A stretch of DNA of 64,000 nucleotides from Piezodorus guildinii (Eukaryota > Arthropoda > Insecta > Hemiptera > Pentatomidae), in assembly GCA_023052935.1 (NCBI GenBank), contig CM041293.1, positions 51,758,725 through 51,822,724 of the forward strand, written 5' to 3'. Both the position numbers and the translations under genes were made by a program. Positions 1 to 9,660 of the stretch are shown here, in pieces. A model generated the notes under the pieces. The model was not told the DNA's origin and made no database searches. It saw nothing but the letters and a program-made list of their open reading frames with translations. Positions within the stretch are counted from its first letter, which is position 1, and each line of letters begins with the position of its first letter.

Positions 1-559
1 ACCAAAATTTATATCACTTATACCCATCGTACAGATGTGTAATTTGTAATAGTTTAATAATTTTTCACTCTGTCCCTTTTGAAATATATCCTTGTATACT
101 CCCCGAAAAACGAAATTTGGCCTTTTTTAAAATATATATATATAATATATACAATAAAGAACTATGTTCTCAAGATCAAAATTTTCACAGAAAGTACAAC
201 TATAACTTAGCTATATAAGAAAAAATAATTAAATTTAACCCTTTAAATGTCTCGTATTTTATCCATTTTCGAGAATTTTAAGGTAAAGAGTCGTGGGGAC
301 AAAAAATATAAAGCATATCCTTCTCTTACTGTAAATTTTTATTTTTAATTAATATAACAAGAATTAGAAAGATTTTCCCAACACATGTGTTAAGCTGACA
401 AAATGGCTAAAAGTATTTGTTAGAAAAATATTTTATCTACGAATTTTCTAATCAGGAAGGAATTGTGAATAACCAGTAAAACATCAAAAATGTCGAGCGG
501 CAAAGTCTAGACGATTTCCAATGGATTGACCAATTTTTCTAAGAGTATACGTGCCAGGA
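1..559. repeat. AT-rich DNA with a dispersed repeat ('W')
   Basis: No gene is seen. On the minus strand roughly 1-200 resembles 36160-36360 (plus strand), sharing a block around TTTTGATCTTGAGAACATAG, and weakly 37640-37820 and 38470-38540. It is therefore a dispersed repeat of unknown class. The rest is unremarkable AT-rich sequence. Confidence 0.5.
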
Positions 560-851
560 GAGCCCGTGGCTCAGTGGCTAGCGCGTTAGTCTCTCATGCT
601 ACAGGTACTGAGTTCGAATCCCAGTCCCGGCGGGGCTTTTATAAGAATGTAAAAAATGTGGATTCACTCACAACCTCTCCCCGGGTATGTAAGACCCATA
701 AGCCAAAGGGTGGCCACTCAAAAAATTAGTCGTAGGGAGTGAAGACCCTACACTAAAAATTGCATCGTGAAACATGAGTGTAAACTCGTACGAGTTTACA
801 CCGCGAGGCCCAGGGCCTACACGGCCTGTCGCGCCACTGGAAGAAGAAGAT
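560..851 (+). mobile_element. tRNA-derived SINE, family 1
   Basis: A tRNA-like head carries an A-box-like TGGCTCAGTGG at 567-577 and a B-box-like GAGTTCGAATC at 610-620, about the spacing of an internal RNA polymerase III promoter. A tRNA-unrelated body follows and ends in a GAA-type tail. The last ~120 bp of the body (GTAGGGAGTGA ... GGCCTGTCGCGCCA) recurs on the minus strand at about 33229-33350, which supports a dispersed family. The head is too imperfect to be a working tRNA gene. I did not find a clear target duplication. Confidence 0.65.
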
Positions 852-1503
852 ACTTGCTATGATTGAAAGAACTGGTTGTACTGATTGAAAAAAGGGGTCA
901 GCAATTTTTTTATTTTTATTTTATTTTATTTTTTTTAGAACCACTGTTTTACTATTAGTCTATTAGTGCATTATTTGGTCTTAAAAGAACAATAAATTAT
1001 ACGAAATCTTGATGTGTCTTGGCTCACAGCTTAACATGATCTATACAGATTTCTAGTTTATTTCTGCTTTTTTTAGTTATTCTAGCGGTCAAGAGATGGT
1101 CAACTCACATTGATACATCTTAACGATATCCCTATACTATTCGATCACATTCTAGAAAACGAAGTATGAGATATATTACATACATATACATTATGTACAT
1201 ATACATTACATACATAGGTTTTGATCAGATATACAGAAATTGATGATATTTTGGGTTAAATATATTTGTATTCTTTTTACAGATGCTCATCTAACGGAGG
1301 GGTAGAGGATGTTACTCTACTGATTCTTTTTTTTATTAATAGAACTATGGTCTTTTAGGCCGTCAAGTCCAGAGCCGACTTTCAAATTTACAAATTATAC
1401 AACAATAAGTAAAACAAATCTCACTTACTGATTCTAATGTTTATTCGCCAGGCCCAAAACAACAAAGTAATAACACTGAACAATTACTATTATACATTAT
1501 ATT
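852..1503. other. No gene seen
   Basis: AT-rich sequence with short TACATA repeats near 1170-1210. Nothing recognisable on either strand. Confidence 0.5.
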
Positions 1504-2007
1504 TATCAGCTTACCGGCTAATCAAAGCTTTTGCTTGGTGGTCTCTTCAAAAGAATTACCAGCGGGAGCTTATGTTAATGTTTTGAAACGTATTCTATTA
1601 CATTTCGCTCTAGTGAATGAGATGAACAACCGGCTGGTTTCAGTTACTTCTAGCTAACGGATCATTTTGTAGTTATTATACAATAAAAAGTCCCAATAGA
1701 AAAGAAATAGATAATGCTGTTTTTTTTTATTCATTAAAACGTCACTTTATGATACTATTGCTAATCGGACGGTGCTTCAGCGGGAGTCCTAAATTTTGCC
1801 TCTACCCAGGTTTTATTAGTATAGGAATCTTTAACGAGTAACTGACACAAAGGCTCGGGACCACATTTTGCCCTCCTCTCCGAAGGACGGCATTCCTAAG
1901 GATTTTTTATCCCCATTAAAAAGTCCTATGACCAGTTGCAGGTTTGAACTCGTGACCTTTGGCATAAGAGAATGTTATGCTAGCCACCCACTTACAAGTG
2001 ATCCCTT
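1504..2007 (-). mobile_element. tRNA-derived SINE, family 2 (about 500 bp)
   Basis: Read on the minus strand this begins with a tRNA-like head (GTGGCTAGCATAAC, then GAGTTCAAACC as B-box-like element). The ~400-bp body is shared with the plus-strand copy at 23985-24472, the minus-strand copy at 40140-40670 and shorter copies at 39362-39690 and 18650-18790. Shared landmarks include CTAATCGG-type blocks and the terminal TTACCGGCTAATC. It lies immediately outside the large palindromic element. Confidence 0.65.
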
Positions 2008-2075
2008 CTACTATATATATGACAAGTTTTAAATATAATTAAATTCTTTTATTAGTTTGTATCTATAAGACCATG

Positions 2076-2081
2076 CCAGTT
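2076..2081. repeat. Left target-site duplication CCAGTT
   Basis: CCAGTT directly abuts the left terminal inverted repeat and is repeated at 15496-15501 directly outside the right one. Six base pairs is the target-duplication length known for Polinton/Maverick elements. Confidence 0.75.
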
Positions 2082-2111
2082 AGTAGATAAGAATTGCGGG
2101 AGCTGGCACAC
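2082..2111 (+). repeat. Left 30-bp terminal inverted repeat
   Basis: Starts AGTAGATAAGAATTGCGGGA and ends GCTGGCACAC. It matches 15466-15495 in reverse complement without a mismatch. Just inside it the two arms differ (2112-2186 against about 15405-15465) before becoming alike again, so the end is a distinct conserved block. Confidence 0.85.
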
Positions 2112-2341
2112 TTTTTTGCGCAGCCAATCAGATGCCAGCATTTGGTCACGTGACCTATGGCGGGAGATTTGAATTTGAATTTCGACCACGACCTAACCTT
2201 AACCACGCTGGTTCGCGCCATCGACCTAACCTAAACCACTAAGCCACGCCCCTTTTTAGTCACGTGACCCTTCATAAACCTAACCTAAACCACTAGGCCA
2301 CGCCCCTTTTTGATCACGTGACCCCTGTTTGAGAGTATTAA

Positions 2342-3060
2342 GTCTTTATAAAGCATGAGTCTACCCGGCGTCCATTTTCTTTTCCCTACGTTTTGGGCTA
2401 ATTTAGTATTTATAAAGCATGAGTCTACCCGTCCGCCATTTTCTTTCATGACGACACAATTTATAAAGCATGAGTCTACCCAGCGTCCATTTTCTTTTCC
2501 CTACGTTTTGGGCTAATTTAGTATTTATAAAGCATGAGTCTACCCGTCCGCCATTTTCTTTTATGACGTCACAATTTACAAAGCATGAGTCTACCATGCG
2601 TCCATTTTCTTTTCCCTACGTTTTGGGCTAATTTAGTATTTATAAAGCATGAGTCTACCCGTCCGCCATTTTCTTTCATGACGACACAATTTATAAAGCA
2701 TGAGTCTACCCAGCGTCCATTTTCTTTTCCCTACGTTTTGGGCTAATTTAGTATTTATAAAGCATGAGTCTACCCGTCCGCCATTTTCTTTTATGACGTC
2801 ACAATTTACAAAGCATGAGTCTACCATGCGTCCATTTTCTTTTCCCTACGTTTTGGGCTAATTTAGTATTTATAAAGCATGAGTCTACCCGTCCGCCATT
2901 TTCTTTTATGACGTCACAATTTACAAAGCATGAGTCTACCCGGCGTCCAGTTTCTTTTCCCTACGTTTTGGGCTAATTCAGTATTTATAAAGCATGAGTC
3001 TACCCGTCCGCCATTTTCTTTTATGACGTCACAATTTACAAAGCATGAGTCTACTCGACG
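2342..3060 (+). repeat. Subterminal 115-bp tandem array, left arm
   Basis: AAAGCATGAGTCTACC recurs at alternating spacings of about 64 and 51 bp, giving a 115-bp unit and 230-bp exact higher-order pairs (2403-2597 equals 2633-2827). Each unit contains CCGCCATTTTCTTT (YY1/Pho-like), and most contain the perfect palindrome TGACGTCA, the consensus CRE/ATF site; some units have TGACGACA instead. A variant array is in the right arm at about 14205-15260. Reading frames inside it are products of the repetition. Confidence 0.85.
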
Positions 3061-3595
3061 TCCATTTTGCTCCCCCCACTCCTGCATTAGTTAACCAATC
3101 AGAGTGCCTAACTTGAGAGTTCCTCCCGGCTAGGTCCGATGGTCAAATTGTAATGTGTGCTTTTACGAAACCTTTCAAACTGTGACATAACCTTACTATT
3201 GTTTACATTTTTTGAAACCTCCCTTACTGTTACATAACCTTCTCATTGTTTACATTTTGCTCCCCCCACTCCTTCAATAGTTAACCAATGAGAGTGCCTA
3301 ACTTGAGAGTTTATAAAGCATGAGTCTACCATGCGTCCACTTCCTTTTCCCTACGTTTTGGGCTAATTTAGTATTTATAATGCATGAGTCTACCCGTCCG
3401 CCATTTTGTTTTATGGCGTCACAATTTAAAAGCCTTAAGTCTATCCAGCCGCCATTTTGTTTTTTAATATAGGATTAGTATACCTGACCGGTTCGAGCAT
3501 GCACCGACATGTCGAATCATGTAAAAACAGGTTAGCGAAAGTACAAGCAGGTTTGAATCATGTTGAAGCATGCAAGTAAGTGAAACGGAAACATG

Positions 3596-4679
3596 GACTT
3601 TGAACCTTCCTAATGCCTTTAATATAAACATCGTTATAGGGCTTCTTAATCCTATACAGCTTTGAACTTTGATCTTTAATCCTACATTTTAAGTAGTGAT
3701 AAAAAGTTCCTTAAGCTTAAACGTAAACATGGACTTTGAACCTTCTTAATGCCTTTAATATAAACATCGTTATACGACTTCTTAATCCTGTACAGCTTTG
3801 AACTTTGATCCTTAATCCTAATATTTAAATAGCGATAAAAGGTTCCTTAAGCTCTTGGACTACGGTCTATTATCTTCCTATGTGTAATGATTTTTAATCC
3901 TATATAGCTTTGAACTTTGATTCTTAATCCTACTATTTAAATAGCGATAAAAGGTTCCTTAAGCTCTGAGACTTTGAAGCATTATTATATATATAAATAT
4001 AATGCGGACCTTGTACGTTTCATGTCTTAGTATAGTAAATCCCTAAAGATTTAATCGTAAAAAAGATAAATTTAAGACGTCAATATCAACTTTGTACTGA
4101 TAATTGCTTAAAGTATAAATATTCCTTAAGCTCTGAGACTTTGAACCTTCCTAATGCCTTTAATATAAACATCGTTATAGGGCTTCTTAATCCTATACAG
4201 CTTTGAACTTTGATCTTTAATCCTACATTTTAAGTAGTGATAAAAAGTTCCTTAAGCTTAAACGTAAACATGGACTTTGAACCTTCTTAATGCCTTTAAT
4301 ATAAACATCGTTATACGACTTCTTAATCCTGTACAGCTTTGAACTTTGATCCTTAATCCTAATATTTAAATAGCGATAAAAGGTTCCTTAAGCTCTTGGA
4401 CTACGGTCTATTATCTTCCTATGTGTAATGATTTTTAATCCTATATAGCTTTGAACTTTGATTCTTGATCCTACTATTTAAATAGCGATAAAAGGCTCCT
4501 TAAGCTCTGAGACTTTGAAGCATTATTATATATATATAAATATAATGCGGACCTTGTACGTTTCATGTCTTAGTATAGTAAATCCCTAAAGATTTAATCG
4601 TAAAAAAGATAAATTTAAGACGTCAATATCAACTTCGTACTGATAATTGCTTAAAGTATAAATATTCCTTAAGCTCTGA
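3596..4679 (+). repeat. 541-bp tandem duplication, left arm only
   Basis: Copy one starts at 3596 (GACTTTGAACC) and copy two at 4137. The copies are nearly identical and copy two is 2 bp longer in a TA run. A third, partial copy starts at 4680. The right arm has one corresponding unit (about 13480-14030), which accounts for most of the ~580-bp length difference between the arms. Confidence 0.8.
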
Positions 4680-6501
4680 GACTTTGAACCATTACCCTCT
4701 TAAGTATATATATAAATATAATGGGGATTTTGTACGTTTTATCTCTTAGTATAGTAAAAAGATTTAATCGTAAACAAGATAAATTTAAGACGTAAATATC
4801 AACTTTGTTCTAATAATTGCTGAAAGTATAAATATATAATAATATAAAACTTGTACCTATTTCGGTAGGCGAATATAATTTTTTTATATATTTTTTCAAC
4901 CGTTTTAATTGTTTTCTCAACTTCTTAGACCATTTTTTACCTTTTCTATGTATTATTTACTTATCATTAACAATTCTGCTTTAGAATTGCTATTTCGCGA
5001 TGTTTTCGGAAGAGTTCGTCTAGGCCGGCCTTCGGTCTTCTACCTCACCTAGTTGGACAATCTCTAATCCTTCCGAAAGAAATAAACAATGATATCGTTA
5101 ATTCGATCGAAAAAACAACTAACTAGTGTTATCTCTTGCTAAGGTATTATCAATAATATAGCCGTGAATAATGATACACTACATCGTAATTATTTCGTAT
5201 TACACGAGTTTATCGCATCATTATATAGTCGTTAAGTAATCAAAGTTTAGAACCTTTTTCAGTTCAATATTGAGCCTTCAGCTCTTTGATTTTGAATTTT
5301 TAATCTTTAAAAACATAATAAAAATAGTACGTTATGACAGAAAATTTCAATAAACACCTCTATCTAACTTTAACTAGTATACGACGCCCATTATTAATCA
5401 CGTGACCTATGAACACATCCCCTTATTGTTCATGCCTTTTTCTAATCAGCTAATCAAATTGCTCCATTTTATGAATTTGAAAGTTCCTTCCGGCTAGGTC
5501 CGATGGTCATCGCTAACCTACTTATTGTAATTATAAAAATTCAATCAACATTTCTACCTAAACTTAACTAACATACAATTCCCTTTTTAATCACGTGACC
5601 CTGGGACCCTGTTCTTATCATTCATACCCATCTCTAATCGGTGCTCTATTTTAAGCATCTGAAAGTTTGATCCGGCGAAGTCCGATGACACTTGCTAACC
5701 TACTCATTGTACTTATATTTTACGCATGCAAAAGTTCCTCCCGGCTAGTTCCGATGGTACTCGCTAGCTTACTCATTGTACTTATAATTTAAATATCCGA
5801 AAGTTCCTCCCGGTTAGTTCTGATGATACTCGCGGACCCATTGCCAAGTTTACTTTCTTTTTTTCTTTTTCTTTTTTAAGCCTTCCTAACTGTTACATAA
5901 CCTTCTCAATGAATGAAAATTTTGTAGCATGTTCAATAGTATAATTTTCGGTAATATTTCTATACCTTTCTTATTTAATTTAATTGTCTCCTAACTTAGT
6001 CGCAGAACACACATTACTTTATAAAATATCCGCAAGAGCGCAGCACCCACTCTATTTTGTAATATGTCCAACAGGGCGAAGCTCCTATTCCTTTGGGATT
6101 GTATATGTTATCCTCCCAATAATGTTTTGTAGAGGCTGAGTGTGCCCAACCGCCATTTTTTTTTTTTTATGGCGCCACCATGTTTGAAGCATAAATATTT
6201 ATATACACAATGATATAAAACTTCATTTTCGACCTATTACGGTCGGAAATTTGTTTTTTATACATAATATTTTCAGCATTTACAATTGTTTTTGCGCCTT
6301 CTCAGACGGTTATTTACCTGTCCGGACGATTACTTAATTTTAATTAACAACCATGGTCTGCCCAGATCTGGATTACCCTCATACTCGGAAAGCTTTGACC
6401 TTCCCCCACTCCTTTTCATCCCAACATCGGTACACACCTCCTAATCCTTTAAGCCTTGGACTTTGAACAGATAATTCCTAAATTTTGTAAACAAAGGAGA
6501 C

Positions 6502-6510
6502 TATAAATAG
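6502..6510 (+). promoter_or_regulatory. TATA box of left C2HC gene
   Basis: TATAAATAG, followed 34 bp later by an insect-type initiator TCATTC with its A at 6536. The gene's ATG is about 280 bp further on. The same TATA sequence is kept in the other arm at 11655-11663. Confidence 0.55.
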
Positions 6511-6817
6511 GGATGGTTTTCTAGGCCTCTTTCTCATTCTCTTTTACAGCCTCTTGAAAGATAATTTTAAACGTGTCAGTACTGTTTTATTGAACTGTTT
6601 TTCATTTTGGCTTTAAATTGTAGATCATTATAAGTTTTTCAACTATTTTCCATTTTTCTTTTACCCTTCGGATTTTCTAATTTTTAGAAGAAATTTATTC
6701 ATTTATTATTTGCTATTTGTTTTTGTTTTACGATTAATATTTTGATTATTTCATTTATTTTTAAGTTTATTAATTATATCGCATTTAATTTTTTTTTTTT
6801 ATCATTCGTTTTCAATA

Positions 6818-7459
6818 ATGGCATCAAGTAACAATAAGTGTGGATATTGTGATAGAAATTTCAGCCGAAAAGATAGCAAAGTACGTCACGAAAAGTCATG
6901 CTTGACGACTCAGAAACGGCGTACATGTGTTTCTTGCGGCGAGATTTTTTCGTCTCTAAACCAACTCATGAATCATTTACGTCGTTGTCAGAGAGAAACT
7001 CCCCTTGTCATGACGAAACGAAGGCGGTTGGAAATGGCTTTAGGGCCTTTATTTGAAATCGAGACAGCGTTTGGAGGGGATATTAAGACTTTTTACCTTC
7101 CATGTTCTGAACCAATTGATGCTGTGGAATTTCTCTGCCATCAGACTGAAACATTATATCGATTAATTACAGAATTTTTGGCGGAATCAGATGCTCCTCT
7201 AAAATTCAATCTAGTTCTAGAGGCCACTTATGAAAATATTAGAGGGGAGACGTGCGATAGGGCGTTTAAAACCAAAAACATAACAATATCCGAAAGTTCT
7301 TCGGTCTTGAACAGTCTCAGTGGAAGCTACTCGAAAATAGCTACCGAGATGGAGGATATGACAATAAAGGGGAGCGGTTGGTTCCTTAAAAGTCTAGACG
7401 GACTTCTTCTAAGAGTGAATCGATTTAGGCCTCTAGGTGCCTCAAGTCATGATAAATAA
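6818..7459 (+). CDS. Two-finger C2HC protein with Polinton-type C-terminal domain (left copy)
   Basis: 213 codons, intact. Residues 8-28 and 37-57 form two zinc fingers of pattern C-x2-C-x12-H-x3-C (C8/C11/H24/C28 and C37/C40/H53/C57), then a basic patch KRRR at 67-70. Residues 80-210 form a domain with a C-terminal run including GSGW (185-188), an L-D-x-L-x-L-x-V-N stretch (193-201) and PLGASS (205-210). I recognise this SGW-to-PLxxSS pattern, from memory, in arthropod proteins linked to Polinton-like polymerase-B elements, where the protein usually continues well beyond this point. Here it stops three residues later. The gene has its own TATA box and poly(A) signal. A DNA-binding role at the element is inferred. 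The start is the first ATG after the upstream poly-T run. Confidence 0.75.
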   Translation: MASSNNKCGYCDRNFSRKDSKVRHEKSCLTTQKRRTCVSCGEIFSSLNQLMNHLRRCQRETPLVMTKRRRLEMALGPLFEIETAFGGDIKTFYLPCSEPIDAVEFLCHQTETLYRLITEFLAESDAPLKFNLVLEATYENIRGETCDRAFKTKNITISESSSVLNSLSGSYSKIATEMEDMTIKGSGWFLKSLDGLLLRVNRFRPLGASSHDK

Positions 7460-7614
7460 ACTAATTATTTAATGATTAAATTAAATGAATACAAACCAGT
7501 TTCTTTCTTTTCTTTATTATAAGAACATTGTTATATTTTTATTTACTCAAGTGAAATACTACTTTTGTCCAAGAGAAAAACTTATTATTTTCTTTCTTTA
7601 TTTATTTTTTATTC

Positions 7615-7620
7615 AATAAA
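7615..7620 (+). terminator. Poly(A) signal of left C2HC gene
   Basis: AATAAA 156 bp after the stop codon, followed by a T/GT-rich stretch. The equivalent on the other arm is at 10538-10543. Confidence 0.55.
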
Positions 7621-8103
7621 GGTTTAATTTATCACTTGTTAAGGTTTTACATAATTTTTTTTATTATTTTAAAGATATTTATTCTTTATTGGTATTTATA
7701 TTTATTTAAAAAATATACACACTTCAAAATATGGCCAAATGAAATAAGGTTTAAAGAAAGTTTTATATTATTTATCGTTCCGGATGCTGTTTAAGAGAGC
7801 TTTTTTTTTTTCTTTTTTTTTTTTTTTTAATTTTTGCTGATATAATATTGTTGTTTTTATTTTTAAACCAAAGTATGTATGTGTGATGGAATGGATGGGT
7901 CCCTGATTTCTCCCGATATCTGAACCTCTCTCTCTATCCCTGACCATCCTTAACCACTTTTGACCATCTCCCATCACCCATAACTAACTCTAACTTCCAC
8001 GACCGGCTGATATCGTCCTGAAATATAAATATAAAAAAAAAAAATCCTTAAAATATACAACTAATGTGTTCATATAGACGACTAGCGTTCGTTTCACGGG
8101 TGA

Positions 8104-8152
8104 GCCAGGGAGGAGGAGGGAGGGGGGGGGAGAGGGAGAAGGGGGGAAGGGC
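8104..8152 (+). other. G-run tract, possible G-quadruplex
   Basis: At least five runs of three or more G (up to nine) separated by A-rich spacers of a few bases, within otherwise AT-rich DNA. This fits an intramolecular G-quadruplex on the plus strand. It lies about 200 bp inside the loop. Confidence 0.5.
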
Positions 8153-8849
8153 AGGTACAGGCACAGGTGAAAATCAAAATCAATGAACAACAGTCCCTAT
8201 CCTAAAATAAAAAATTGTTTCTGTTTCACAAAAACAAGATCTGAGTTTCCTAAAGGTGATTAAACTAGTACTTCATTAATTTATTCCATTATATGAGGAA
8301 GACAGATAGCGTACCTGATAATTCATGTGAATGTAAGTTCCTGATCTTCAATATTAGGAAATTGTACCTGTAAGACCACGAACCTCATAGAATAAGGATA
8401 TAGAACTTAACCTTATATAAATCATCCCCAATCGTTCGTACCTCTCAACAGTAGTGAGATAATAATAGGAATATCCATTAATAAAACCTTAGAAAATATA
8501 AAAACATGCATTATTTTAAGAACGATTTCGCAATCGTTGGACAATAATGCTATAAAAGTGTAAATATTAGGAAGATTGGATCATATTGACTATCAAATAG
8601 TTGACAAATTTTCATCTGATGAATTCTCATCCTATCTCTCCGCTGGACTTTATGCTCTTCCTTATTTTTACTAACAGTTTCATGATAATCAGTGGTTATT
8701 ACATTTCCAATTAGCATCAAATGCTTATACGGTGATGTTTAGCAACTTATATTTCTGGAAGATTTCCTAATCGCGATATGCTGAATAAAAACCTTCACGA
8801 TCTAATTCTACATGAGAGTCTTGATGTTTCCAATAACTTAATGAATTAT

Positions 8850-8854
<5 letters not shown>

Positions 8855-8918
<64 letters not shown>
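8855..8918 (+). repeat. (GA)n microsatellite
   Basis: About 32 uninterrupted GA units, upstream of the small spliced gene in the loop. GA tracts bind GAGA-type factors in insects, but no function can be shown from sequence. Confidence 0.95.
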
Positions 8919-8921
<3 letters not shown>

Positions 8922-9060
8922 ATCAAATATGAATATTAATAAAAAATAATGTCCTAATTAGTGACAGAGAATTGACAATCGTGAAAATGATTGTTTGAAA
9001 TTGGACGAGTGATGGTAAGAGTAGGAGTGAGGTTGGTGGAGGGGAGAAGGGAGGGGGTTA

Positions 9061-9070
9061 GCGCATGCGC
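9061..9070 (+). promoter_or_regulatory. NRF-1-like palindrome upstream of the spliced gene
   Basis: GCGCATGCGC matches the core of the NRF-1/Ewg recognition palindrome and lies 117 bp upstream of the putative ATG at 9187. The promoter otherwise lacks a clear TATA box. Confidence 0.4.
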
Positions 9071-9186
9071 AACTAGCGTGCATGCACACAACTAATAGTC
9101 CTTGACGAGTGAGTACCTAGGGATTCATTTTCGTTCTAGCATCCGATCGTAGCATATTGTTTTACATCATCATCATATCAATCGTC

Positions 9187-9616
9187 ATGAATTCGTAAGT
9201 ATATTTATTACTTTAATGATATCTCATTATTATTTTTTTTTTTAATAGAGTTTTTTTCTTACCATATTTATCCTAAACACCTGTTTTGTTTTTTTTTTTT
9301 CTCTATTTTTAGTTCTGCGAGGGACTTCAAAAAGTTATTGAATCATTTAAACGATGACGCTCGTTTAGTGTGTAAACTGAAGGATATTGAAATCGGGCGG
9401 CCATACATCATAGCGGAATTGGAGCATCTTAAGACCAAATTAGGGTTAGCGTTGGTCGCCACGTTGAAGGATCATGATAATACTATCAGAGTATATCTTC
9501 CTAAAAGATTTAAGATGTCGGATGAAGAGATTGTAGCTTTCAACAATAATAATGAGATGATATCATTAATATATAAAGGGAGAGTTTGTTTTAAACATGA
9601 AATTTCATTTATTTAA
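9187..9616 (+). CDS. Small spliced protein, possible OB-fold single-strand DNA-binding type (103 aa)
   Basis: The long open frame in exon 2 has no suitable ATG. It is rescued by splicing: ATGAATTC at 9187-9194 is followed by a consensus donor (GTAAGT), a 118-nt AT-rich intron (9195-9312) and a strong acceptor after a poly-pyrimidine tract (TTTTTAG). Joining 9187-9194 to 9313-9616 keeps phase and gives 103 residues. The protein has an N-terminal basic/helical part, then alternating hydrophobic segments including TKLG, a V-Y-L-P-K-R-F stretch and LIYKG. I associate this pattern with small arthropod proteins found near Polinton-like elements and suspect an OB-fold, but this is recall rather than a search. 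A poly(A) signal follows at 9655-9660. Confidence 0.65.
9195..9312 (+). other. Intron of the small loop gene
   Basis: GTAAGT donor after only 8 coding nucleotides, T-rich tract of about 40 nt, TTTTTAG acceptor; length 118 nt. Phase 2, so the codon TC|T is split across it. Confidence 0.65.
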
Positions 9617-9654
9617 TGGTGTTTTATTTGCTGTACATAACAGTATTTGGATAT

Positions 9655-9660
9655 AATAAA
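9655..9660 (+). terminator. Poly(A) signal of the loop gene
   Basis: AATAAA 38 bp after the stop codon, followed by T-rich sequence. Confidence 0.5.

Larger units (their letters stand above)
2082..7905 (+). repeat. Left arm of the giant inverted repeat
   Basis: Order from the tip: 30-bp terminal repeat, E-box/CCTAACCTAA zone, 115-bp tandem array (2342-3060), CCAAT-box block, 541-bp tandem duplication (3596-4679), a further AT-rich zone, TATA box, C2HC gene (6818-7459), poly(A) signal and an innermost block ending GGGTCCCTG at 7905. The right arm has the same order in reverse with substitutions and different tandem copy numbers. Confidence 0.85.

Noticed and set aside
560..640. tRNA gene
   Set aside because: A- and B-box-like sequences are present but the cloverleaf is imperfect, and a SINE body follows directly. 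The same applies at 21662, 23258, 23985 and 39362.
2403..2827. Repeated 64-codon minus-strand open frames in the subterminal array
   Set aside because: They are identical because the 115-bp repeat is identical. There is no promoter and no domain, and the frame is an accident of repeat length.
2342..3060. Regularly spaced repeats resembling a CRISPR array
   Set aside because: The spacers are themselves repeated rather than unique, the host is eukaryotic, and the array lies inside a transposon arm.
7990..8190. Minus-strand 66-codon frame in the loop
   Set aside because: It is produced by the G-run tract (proline-rich reading) and has no support.
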